Source of the DNA: an uncultured Mailhella sp.
Lineage (GTDB): Bacteria > Desulfobacterota > Desulfovibrionia > Desulfovibrionales > Desulfovibrionaceae
Assembly: GCF_944324995.1 (NCBI RefSeq)
Contig: NZ_CALUYL010000003.1
Location: 62,001-126,000 of the forward strand
DNA length: 64,000 nucleotides
Reading direction: 5' to 3'
Shown here: positions 54,586 to 62,012 of the stretch, piece by piece
How positions within the stretch are numbered: the stretch's first letter is position 1
Layout: the number at the start of each line of letters is the position of its first letter
The notes under the pieces: generated by a model
Told to the model about the DNA's origin: nothing
The model's database searches: none
The model's input: the letters and a program-made list of their open reading frames with translations, nothing else
Translations under genes and position numbers: made by a program

Positions 54586-56259
54586 TCACACAAGCATGGT
54601 GATGGGGAACTCTATGGTGATGGAACCCGTAGGACAGCCTATGCGGCAGCAGGCGCAGTGCCAGCACTCCTCGGGATAACGGACGAAGGGCCCGTCTTCA
54701 TTGCGGTCCAGAATGTAGTTGGGGCAGCGCTCCACGCAGGTGCCGCAGTCGATGCAGTGACCGCAGTGTATGCAGCGGGAAGCCTCAGCCTGCGCCTGTT
54801 CGGCGTTGAAGCCGAGATCAATTTCCTCGAAGGGCAGCAGATGCGCCCGGTCGGACTTGTTCGTCTGCTGACGGGGAGCGTGTTCGTGATAGGTCGGATT
54901 CTCGATTTCCTCGAACTGCACGACATGCTGCTCCTGCGCAAGCGCCTTTTTCTCCATGACGAGGGAAAGGGTTCCGCTCCCGTTTTCCTTGAAGACGACT
55001 TCGGGAAATTCCGTCAGGCCTTCAAGACGGCAGTGTACGCCGATGGCGGCCTTGCGGCCGCTGCCGATGGCCGAGGCCACCGTGGCCGGTCCGGTGACGA
55101 TGTCGCCGGCGGCAAACAGGCCGGGAACCGAGCTTTCCTGAAAGTCGTCGACCACCAGACAGCCGCGGGGCGTTTTCTGGAGGGAGAGTCCTTCCAGAAA
55201 ATCCGTTTCCGGCATCAGACCGCTGGCGCAGATCACCATATCGGCCGGCAGGGAAATGACGTCGCCTTCGCGGAACTCGGCGATGAGCTCGCCGCTCTCG
55301 CTGAAACGGAAGCTGGAAAGCCCGGAAGCCCTGACCGTATTGCCCTCGACGCCGCCCGCAAGATAGGACGCGTAAAGATTGATGTTTTCATCCCGGGCCT
55401 GTTCCACTTCTTCCTGCGGAGCCTTGATGGCGTCGGCCGCTTCGGGGAACACGAGACTGACGGAACCGGCGCCGAGACGACGGGCCGTAAAGGCGCAGTC
55501 GAAGGCCACGCCACCGCCGCCGAGCACCACCACGTTCTTTCCGCTCAGGCTCTGACGGGACAGATTGCTGGCCCCGAGGAAACTCACAGCGGGAACCAGC
55601 GCTTCCCTGCCCGGGATGTTGAGCAGACGTTCCTTCTGATTGCCCACGGCGACCACCGTGGCGTCATAGGCGTCCATGATCGAAGCGAGCGCCACGTCCC
55701 TGCCCACCTTGACGTTGGTGTGCGCGGCGATGTTGAGCGAGAGCACGTTGCCCACTTCTCTGTCCACGACGTTCTTCGGCAGCCTGAAATCCGGCACGGA
55801 CACGCGGGGAACGCCGCCGAGCACGGCCGACGCTTCAAACACCGTGACGGCATGGCCCATGAGGCGGAGAAAATACGCGCACGTCATGCCCGCAGGGCCG
55901 GAACCGATGACCGCCACCTTCTTTCCCGTATCGGCCAGAGGCGCAAGGCGGGAAATGACGGGAGCGTCGGCGGCAAAACGTTCCAGCGCACGGATGGAAA
56001 TCCCTTCGTCATACTTGCGGCGGTTGCAGTGCATCTCGCAGGGATGCGTGCACACGCGTCCGGTCACGCCGGAGAAAGGATTGCGGGAAAGAAGCACGGC
56101 ATGAGCCTCTTCCGGCTTTCCGTCCTTGATGAGGGTTTCAACCGCCTGAATCCGGTTGCCCGCAGGGCAGTGCGCCTCGCACGGCGATGTCCTGTTCTGA
56201 CGCTTCTGAAAACCCGAAACCACCAGCTCTTTCAATTCCTTACTATATCTGGGAGGCAT
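54586..56259 (-). CDS. GltD-like FAD/NAD(P) oxidoreductase with C-terminal ferredoxin domain
   Basis: 557 residues. The N-terminal helical Fe-S domain has CEAHCPAGN and VCTHPCEMHC. The FAD site is VIGSGPAGMTCAYFL near 115, the NAD(P) site VVLGGGGVAFDCAF near 243, and the second FAD contact GLFAAGDIVTG near 380. The C-terminus has two [4Fe-4S] motifs, CIHCGHCIDCGTC...CP and CWHCACCRIGCP. This architecture, related to the glutamate synthase small subunit, takes electrons from NAD(P)H and passes them on through Fe-S clusters. It follows the AprA-like flavoprotein gene by 36 bases on the same strand, so the two probably form one complex. Confidence 0.9.
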   Translation of the reverse strand: MPPRYSKELKELVVSGFQKRQNRTSPCEAHCPAGNRIQAVETLIKDGKPEEAHAVLLSRNPFSGVTGRVCTHPCEMHCNRRKYDEGISIRALERFAADAPVISRLAPLADTGKKVAVIGSGPAGMTCAYFLRLMGHAVTVFEASAVLGGVPRVSVPDFRLPKNVVDREVGNVLSLNIAAHTNVKVGRDVALASIMDAYDATVVAVGNQKERLLNIPGREALVPAVSFLGASNLSRQSLSGKNVVVLGGGGVAFDCAFTARRLGAGSVSLVFPEAADAIKAPQEEVEQARDENINLYASYLAGGVEGNTVRASGLSSFRFSESGELIAEFREGDVISLPADMVICASGLMPETDFLEGLSLQKTPRGCLVVDDFQESSVPGLFAAGDIVTGPATVASAIGSGRKAAIGVHCRLEGLTEFPEVVFKENGSGTLSLVMEKKALAQEQHVVQFEEIENPTYHEHAPRQQTNKSDRAHLLPFEEIDLGFNAEQAQAEASRCIHCGHCIDCGTCVERCPNYILDRNEDGPFVRYPEECWHCACCRIGCPTGSITIEFPITMLV

Positions 56260-56295
56260 TTTCTCTATCCTTTTCAGCTGAATATGACTTCATGC

Positions 56296-57942
56296 TCACT
56301 GCCAGGAAATCCTGGGCCGGCTATCCACCTTTTCCGTCACCATGAGCCTGTTCAGCGCGGGATCGGGATCGGGGTAGTCGGAACGCATATAAATAGTGCT
56401 GTTGGATGTCTCCCGGTGTTCAATGCTGGCCAGGGTGACAAGCTTGCACATCTCCAGCAGAACAAGCGCTTCATGAGTGCGCATGAGTTCATGCCAGTTG
56501 TCTGCAATAAGGTCGTCCTTGAGGGCCTCGATGCGGGCAAGGCTGTCCAGAGCCTGCTTCATGCCCCGCTCGTTGCGGACATACCCCATGTAGTAGTCCA
56601 TGACCTGTCTGATGGCGCTTTCAAACTGCGCATAATGCGTGCCGCCCTCGGAATGCAGGGGAGCAAGAACGCGACGGCGTTCCGCCTCCGCTTCTGCGGC
56701 GGACACGTCCGGCACGGCGTCGATGGTTCCGGCCTTGGCGGAAGCATGCTTTCCGGCCGCATAGCCTCCGCACATGGCTCCGGAAAAAGCCTGGAAGCCG
56801 GTTCCCACGAAAAGACCGGAAATGTTGCTCTCGAAATGTTCGTCGCGCAGCACCAGCGCTTCCAGAGCAAGATCGCCTATTTCCACTTCCATGAGCTTGT
56901 TGTAGAGATCCACGCCCTTCTGCTCGGAATATTCCTTCCATGTGGCCTTGTCGCCGGGCATGAGTTCTTCCGTGAGCACGCGCTGACTTTCCCGGGGAAG
57001 ATTGCGGGTGTCCATATAAAAAGGCGGACCGTAACCGGCAATCTGCTCCCGCACAAGTCCCTGCACGAAAAGATGACGGGGAGCCTGCTCCAGCATGGGA
57101 TGATACTTCTTCATGAGACGCTCGCCCTTGTAGTTCAGAGCTGCGCCGCCTTCGCCCGTCAGTCCGTTCATGCCCGGGCAGCCGAAGCTCTTGGGAAGCA
57201 CCGTGGCGATCTGACGGGTATCGAGACAGCCGATGCGCGCGCCGGCTTCGTAGGCAAGAATATACTGGGCTCCGGTATTATGGCTGGGGAACTGCGCGTT
57301 GAAGGGATTTCTGGTGGAATTGGTCGTCACGCGCGTGGCGCGCGGACCGAGGGCCAGCACCGCCGTCTTGCAGCGGATGACGTGAAATTCCCCGTTCAGC
57401 ACGTTGTAGCCCATGGCGCCGACCATGCGTCCGTCTTTGACCACAAGTCTGGTGATCATGACGTTGTCGAGCACATCCACGCCTATCTCTCGGATCTTCT
57501 TCGCGATGAGCGGCTTCATGTACTGGCCGTCGCGGATGAGAATCCACCACTTTCCCGGCTGACCGAAACCGCGCGTGCGCAGATAGCTGCCGTCGTCCTT
57601 CTTGCGGAACTGAACGCCCACGTCCGTGAGCCATTCGATCATGTGGGGAATGATCGCTCCCCACTGGCGGACCGTGTCGGGGAGAAGGCCGTTGGTGGGC
57701 GTGCAGTACACCTTCACCATGTCTTCCACGGTGTCGAAGGGCTCGTCGGTGTTCAGAACCCCCATGAAGTGATCGTTGCCGCCGCCTATGCAGCCGCAGC
57801 TTTCCAGTTTTCCCTTATCGACCAGCAGCGTCTTTTTTCCGGCTTCCCGCGCAGCTATGGCTGCGCCGCAACCGCTGGCTCCTCCACCGAGGACCAGCAC
57901 GTCGGTTTCGTGGTACTGAACGGATGTTTCCTGTGCAGACAT
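56296..57942 (-). CDS. AprA/fumarate-reductase-like FAD flavoprotein
   Basis: 548 residues, starting at 57942 after GGGAG. The FAD-binding N-terminus is TDVLVLGGGASGCGAAIAAR, and KLESCGCIGGGNDHFMGVL takes the place of the AprA/FrdA flavin loop. It has no signal peptide, so it should be cytoplasmic. It is shorter than dissimilatory APS reductase alpha (about 660) and no AprB gene is near; the partner is instead the Fe-S/FAD subunit just downstream. The pair looks like an NAD(P)H- or ferredoxin-linked reductase for an unknown organic acceptor. Confidence 0.85.
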   Translation of the reverse strand: MSAQETSVQYHETDVLVLGGGASGCGAAIAAREAGKKTLLVDKGKLESCGCIGGGNDHFMGVLNTDEPFDTVEDMVKVYCTPTNGLLPDTVRQWGAIIPHMIEWLTDVGVQFRKKDDGSYLRTRGFGQPGKWWILIRDGQYMKPLIAKKIREIGVDVLDNVMITRLVVKDGRMVGAMGYNVLNGEFHVIRCKTAVLALGPRATRVTTNSTRNPFNAQFPSHNTGAQYILAYEAGARIGCLDTRQIATVLPKSFGCPGMNGLTGEGGAALNYKGERLMKKYHPMLEQAPRHLFVQGLVREQIAGYGPPFYMDTRNLPRESQRVLTEELMPGDKATWKEYSEQKGVDLYNKLMEVEIGDLALEALVLRDEHFESNISGLFVGTGFQAFSGAMCGGYAAGKHASAKAGTIDAVPDVSAAEAEAERRRVLAPLHSEGGTHYAQFESAIRQVMDYYMGYVRNERGMKQALDSLARIEALKDDLIADNWHELMRTHEALVLLEMCKLVTLASIEHRETSNSTIYMRSDYPDPDPALNRLMVTEKVDSRPRISWQ

Positions 57943-58412
57943 AACATCTCCCGGTTTTAGCGTTCCGACCGCGACTGTGTGTTTCCGCGGCTGAAATCCA
58001 TATGCGGGTCTTGCGTACGGAAGCGCCTGCCCGCATACCGACTGAAGCGTGGCGAAAGGCGAACAGGCTGACGGAAAGGCAACGATGCCGAAGCGCGTCT
58101 TCCATGCCGGGCATCCGCCCCATGTCTGGGCTCGTGCGGCACCCGCAGCTTCCGTACAGAGGGGACTCCTGAACGCTTTCCCCGTTGCCGTCATTCATCC
58201 GCATCTGTATAGTTTTCGGGGGACACTTGCAGATGGAAAGAATTCGGCAGCTTGACCATGAATACGTTGTACCGCCGGCAGCTTGTGAAAATCAAAACTA
58301 TTATTTTTATACTACTATCCAATAATTCGATGGCCTGAGTTCGACTTCTTTCACGCCGTTGGTGTACGCTGAGAGCAAACGCCCGTCCCAACCAGAGCCA
58401 GGGGGAGAAAGC
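57943..58412. promoter_or_regulatory. Divergent control region of the flavoprotein/LysR pair
   Basis: 470 bases. The part up to 58280 is GC-rich without a gene. From 58285 it is AT-rich: the inverted repeat ATTATT (58300-58305) / AATAAT (58321-58326) and a TATAAA box on the minus strand (58306-58311) lie together, as expected for a LysR-type operator over a promoter. Confidence 0.5.
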
Positions 58413-59360
58413 ATGATTCCGGAAATCGCTGGAGACTTTTTGCAGCAATTGCGAAGCTTTTACTATGTGGCCACCTGCGGAAGCGTTTCTGACGCATCAA
58501 ATGAAATAAACCGGACTCAAAGCACGGTAAGCTACCACATACAACTTCTTGAAAAAAGTCTTAACGTGGTACTGTTCTCAAGAATAAAGAACAAAATGAT
58601 CCTTACCGATGAAGGAAAACATCTTTTAACATGGACTCTCAGGATATTTGACACCATTTCATGCATGCATGATGAACTTTGCGACGCCTCGCAATACGGA
58701 TTCATGCGCATTGCCGGAACAAGGCCGATATTCGGCTCTGAAGAATTCGGCCGTTCGTTTTCTCTTTTTCACGAAAGATATCCGAACATTCACGTCTCGC
58801 TGAACAGCGGTCATCCGTCGCTGCTCTATTCAAGCATCACCAACGGACAAAATGATTTCGGCCTTGTCGGCATATCCGGCGATTCCGAAGAGCTCGACTT
58901 CATTCCGCTCTTCCGGTCGCCGTTTCTTCTGGCCGTGAGCAGAAGTCAGACGGAACGTTTTTCCTCTTCCATAACCATGGAAGAGCTGAAAACGCTTCCC
59001 TATATTTCCTTTTCCATAAATTTAAGAGAGAAAATATCGAATTTCAGTCTTGTTCCCCGCCAGGTACAGGAAATCATGTCGCACAATTCCATTCTCTCTT
59101 GCAGCAGCTATTACATCATCATGAACTATGTCGCCATGGGACTCGGCTGCACGATCATAGACATGCTTTCTCTGAAAAGTCTCAACGTCATCGACAAAAT
59201 ACGAGTCATCGATCTGAGCTCTCTGCTTCCCGGGCTTCAGTACGGCATCGTTTTACGAAAGAAAAGCAGCGTGTCCAAATTCAAGCAGGATTTCATCAAC
59301 ATCATTATGGACAACATGAAAAATATGAATTTCGCAAAAGACATCCATGAATTTATTTAG
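58413..59360 (+). CDS. LysR-family transcriptional regulator
   Basis: 315 residues; the ATG at 58413 follows GGGGGAGA. The N-terminal winged helix FYYVATCGSVSDASNEINRTQSTVSYHIQLLEK is standard LysR; the rest is the periplasmic-binding-like effector domain. The gene is clearly more AT-rich than its neighbours and uses rarer codons (ATA, TTA, AAA), suggesting recent acquisition. It is divergent from the flavoprotein pair, which it probably controls. The effector is unknown. Confidence 0.92.
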   Translation: MIPEIAGDFLQQLRSFYYVATCGSVSDASNEINRTQSTVSYHIQLLEKSLNVVLFSRIKNKMILTDEGKHLLTWTLRIFDTISCMHDELCDASQYGFMRIAGTRPIFGSEEFGRSFSLFHERYPNIHVSLNSGHPSLLYSSITNGQNDFGLVGISGDSEELDFIPLFRSPFLLAVSRSQTERFSSSITMEELKTLPYISFSINLREKISNFSLVPRQVQEIMSHNSILSCSSYYIIMNYVAMGLGCTIIDMLSLKSLNVIDKIRVIDLSSLLPGLQYGIVLRKKSSVSKFKQDFINIIMDNMKNMNFAKDIHEFI

Positions 59361-59528
59361 TGTGCAGAGGGCACGGAAAACAACGACTATCCCCTGTCGC
59401 CGATCTCCATGAATGCCGTACTCTCGGCAGCCCGGAAACACAAGATTGCCGAAACTTTTTCCGCATGCATTTCCGCAGCTCACCCCGAAAAAAGACAGCA
59501 AAACCAGAGAACGCCGCTTTCTTGATGC

Positions 59529-59570
59529 AAAAAAGCCCCATGCTCTTTCCCTGAGAACATGGGGCTTTTA
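59529..59570 (-). terminator. Terminator of tRNA-Leu
   Basis: AAAAGCCCCATG and CATGGGGCTTTT form a 12-bp stem. On the minus strand it is followed by a run of T and lies 11 bases after the tRNA; on the plus strand it ends in TTTTA and can also end the LysR transcript. Confidence 0.88.
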
Positions 59571-59580
59571 CGTCATCCTG

Positions 59581-59667
59581 TGGTACCCGGTGCGGGGCTT
59601 GAACCCGCAAGTCCTTGCGGACGAGGGATTTTAAGTCCCTTGCGTATACCAGTTTCGCCACCCGGGC
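59581..59667 (-). tRNA. tRNA-Leu (anticodon TAA)
   Basis: 87 bases with encoded CCA. The anticodon stem AGGGA/TCCCT frames loop CTTAAAA; the long variable arm (GTCCGCAAGGAC) and T-arm GCGGG-TTCAAGC-CCCGC fit class II leucine tRNA. The last acceptor pair (7-66) is a G-A mismatch. It decodes UUA. Confidence 0.96.
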
Positions 59668-59675
59668 ACGTTTCT

Positions 59676-59704
59676 TTCGTACCAGCACAGGCAAAGGATG
59701 ACAA
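59676..59704 (-). promoter_or_regulatory. Promoter of tRNA-Leu(TAA)
   Basis: On the minus strand TTGTCA (59704-59699), a 17-base spacer and TACGAA (59681-59676). Transcription would start near 59670, a few bases ahead of the tRNA. Confidence 0.6.
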
Positions 59705-59829
59705 GAAAAAGCTTATGCGACGGCGGATTTTTCCAGCAGGCGCTCCGCGTTGCGTTCCTCGTCCATCCCCTTGCCAAGAGAAGCGCGAGCTTCTATCCTG
59801 AAGCGAATCTTGATGAGACGGGGTTTTTC

Positions 59830-60345
59830 ATGACTTCCTTCGATACCGTTATTCTTCACTTCTGCCGACTCGGGCCGGCCGGACTCGCGCCCAGGGCTCC
59901 GGGCACGGCGGGCTCTTTTCTGGCCACGCTGCTGGCTCCGCTGCTTTTTCTTCCGCTGTCGCTGCCGTGGCGGCTTGTTGTGCTGCTTGCGCTCTTCATT
60001 CTCGGCGGCCTGGCCGCCTCCCGCGCGGAAGTTCTGCTGAACCGGCAGGATCCGGGCTGCGTGGTCATCGACGAGCTGGTCGGCCAATGGGTGACCATGC
60101 TCGGCTTCGGCGGATTTTCCGCCGCTTCCGGCTGGAAGGACGTTGCGCTTCTTCTTGCGGCGTTTCTCCTCTTCCGCGTTTTCGACATTCTGAAGCCGTG
60201 GCCTGTTCACGCTTCGGAGAGCTGGCTGCCTTCCGGCTGGGGCATCATGATCGACGACGTGCTGGCAGGAATCTGGGCGCTTTTGTGCGTGAGCGTTCTC
60301 ATGCTTGTGATCAATCTGATGTTTCCCGGCGCATTGACGCTGTAA
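59830..60345 (+). CDS. pgpA: Phosphatidylglycerophosphatase A
   Basis: 171 residues with four hydrophobic segments. The active-site segment is CVVIDELVGQWVTMLGF near 72, and APRAPGTAGSFLATLLA near 18-34 is the other family motif. PgpA makes phosphatidylglycerol from its phosphate. I start at 59830 since upstream codons have no family likeness. It is followed four bases later by ruvX. Confidence 0.92.
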   Translation: MTSFDTVILHFCRLGPAGLAPRAPGTAGSFLATLLAPLLFLPLSLPWRLVVLLALFILGGLAASRAEVLLNRQDPGCVVIDELVGQWVTMLGFGGFSAASGWKDVALLLAAFLLFRVFDILKPWPVHASESWLPSGWGIMIDDVLAGIWALLCVSVLMLVINLMFPGALTL

Positions 60346-60349
60346 CGCC

Positions 60350-60778
60350 ATGAAATATGTTGCCATCGACTACGGTCTCAAGCGCGTGGGCATTGCCGTT
60401 TCCGATGTGGACGGCGCGTTTGCCTTTCCCCGCTGCACGCTGAAGCGGGAGACCAAGGCGGCATTCTTCGCCCAGCTGCTGGAGCTGCTCGACAAGGAAC
60501 AGGCCGACGCCATCGTGGTGGGCCTGCCGCTCTACACCGACGGCACGGAATGCCTCACCACCGTGCAGGTGCGCCATTTTGTGGAATCCTTGAAGCGCCG
60601 CACGCCGCTGCCCGTGTACTGGATGAACGAAGTGCTGAGCAGCGCGGCCGCGGAACATGAACTCTACGACTTCGGCATGGGCTTTCGCGAGGTGAAAAAG
60701 GTGGTGGATCAGCAGGCCGCCGTGCTCATTCTTGAAAGCTTTCTCGACCAGCCGGAAGAAAGGAGACTCCTGGCATGA
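60350..60778 (+). CDS. ruvX: Putative pre-16S rRNA nuclease / Holliday junction resolvase-like (YqgF)
   Basis: 142 residues, RNase H-like fold: AIDYGLKRVGIAVSD with the first Asp, IVVGLPLYTDGTE, and VVDQQAAVLIL with the last Asp. In Escherichia coli YqgF trims the 5' end of 16S rRNA. It overlaps mltG by four bases (ATGA). Confidence 0.94.
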   Translation: MKYVAIDYGLKRVGIAVSDVDGAFAFPRCTLKRETKAAFFAQLLELLDKEQADAIVVGLPLYTDGTECLTTVQVRHFVESLKRRTPLPVYWMNEVLSSAAAEHELYDFGMGFREVKKVVDQQAAVLILESFLDQPEERRLLA

Positions 60779-61947
60779 GTCCGAACAACGACAGCTTGAA
60801 CGAACAGCCTTCCCCGGAAAAGGACGAGAGCGGCGCCGCCGCTTCCGAAACGCGCGTCGCCGGGCATTCCGGCCCCTCGCCGGAACAAAAGCCCCGCAAA
60901 AAGCGTCGCGCGCTGCTGTGGCTTTTGTGCTTTGTGCTGGCGGTGTGTCTTTCCGCAGGGCTCTACGCCTGGCACGATGCGGACGTCTTTCTGAACACGC
61001 CGCCGTCCGTGCCGGGGAAAAATCTCATCGTGGACATCGAACCCGGCATGAATCTCGGTCAGGTGGCCGCCATGCTGGAGAAGGAAGGCGTGGTCACCAA
61101 CGCCTGGCGCTTTCAGATGCTGGTGCGGTACAAGGAAAAAAGCCGTCACATTCAGGCCGGACGTTTTCTGGTCAGCACGGGCTGGCTTCCGGAAACGGTG
61201 CTGGACATGCTGGTGTCGGGAAAGGCCATGCTCTACCGGCTGACCATCCGCGAAGGGCTTGCCTGGTGGGATGTGGCCGAACTGGTGGAGGAAGGCGGAT
61301 TCTGCAAGGCGGCGGACTTTACGTCCGTCATTCATGACCCGGAATTTCTCCGGCACTGGGGCATTCCCTTCGACTCTGCGGAAGGCTTTCTCTTCCCGGA
61401 CACCTATCTTCTGCCGCATCCGCGCGAGCTGGACAGAGACGCGGCCAGAGCCGTGGCCAACCGTCTGGTGGAAATGTTCTGGCGTCGGGCCGACAGGCTC
61501 TGGCCCGACGGCAAGCGCCCCTCTGCGGAAGAGCTGAAGCGCATCGTCACGCTCGCCTCCATCGTGGAAAAGGAAACCGGCGTACCCGAAGAGCGCGCCC
61601 GCGTGGCGGGAGTGTACGCCAACAGGCTGGAAAAGAACATGCTTCTGCAGGCCGACCCCACGGTGATCTACGGCCTCGGACGCAATTTCGACGGCCCGCT
61701 GCTGCGCAGTCAGCTCGACAACGCCAACAACCGCTACAACACCTATCAGAATCCGGGCCTTCCGCCGGGGCCCATCTGCTCCTTCGGCGTGTCCGCGCTT
61801 GAAGCGGCCATTCACCCGGAAAAGCACGACTACCTCTACTTTGTGGCCACAGGCCGCGACAGGGGACACACCTTCTCCAAAACGCTTTCCGATCACAACC
61901 GCGCCGTGCGCGACTATCGCGCCGCCGTGAGGGCCTCGAAAAAATAA
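60775..61947 (+). CDS. mltG: Endolytic murein transglycosylase
   Basis: 390 residues: a cytoplasmic tail of about 42, one membrane helix (43-63) and a YceG domain. The catalytic Glu lies in ASIVEKETGVPEER near 263; AHPEKHDYLYFV-like AIHPEKHDYLYFVA near 345 and YNTYQNPGLPPGPI are family motifs. MltG cuts nascent glycan strands and sets their length. ruvX-mltG pairing is common. Confidence 0.95.
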   Translation: MSPNNDSLNEQPSPEKDESGAAASETRVAGHSGPSPEQKPRKKRRALLWLLCFVLAVCLSAGLYAWHDADVFLNTPPSVPGKNLIVDIEPGMNLGQVAAMLEKEGVVTNAWRFQMLVRYKEKSRHIQAGRFLVSTGWLPETVLDMLVSGKAMLYRLTIREGLAWWDVAELVEEGGFCKAADFTSVIHDPEFLRHWGIPFDSAEGFLFPDTYLLPHPRELDRDAARAVANRLVEMFWRRADRLWPDGKRPSAEELKRIVTLASIVEKETGVPEERARVAGVYANRLEKNMLLQADPTVIYGLGRNFDGPLLRSQLDNANNRYNTYQNPGLPPGPICSFGVSALEAAIHPEKHDYLYFVATGRDRGHTFSKTLSDHNRAVRDYRAAVRASKK

Positions 61948-61969
61948 TACCCCGCATGGGCAGGAGAAA

Positions 61970-61999
61970 GGGCGGACTTTTCAGAAGTCCGCCCTTTTT
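61970..61999. terminator. Terminator between mltG and hypF
   Basis: GGGCGGACTT-TTCAG-AAGTCCGCCC, a 10-bp perfect stem followed by five T; it lies between convergent genes. Confidence 0.93.
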
Positions 62000-62012
62000 G
62001 CGTCCGAACGCC

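Noticed and set aside
56296..57942. Call as true dissimilatory APS reductase alpha subunit
   Set aside because: It is about 110 residues shorter than AprA and lacks a neighbouring aprB gene; the partner gene is GltD-like.
54658..57960. 1100-codon open frame on the plus strand
   Set aside because: It lies exactly antisense to the two flavoprotein genes, has no ribosome-binding site and resembles no family; long antisense frames are common in GC-rich genes with strong third-position bias.
59581..59667. tRNA-Leu as attachment site of an integrated element
   Set aside because: No integrase gene and no second copy of the tRNA 3' end were seen within the window, so an integration event cannot be supported.
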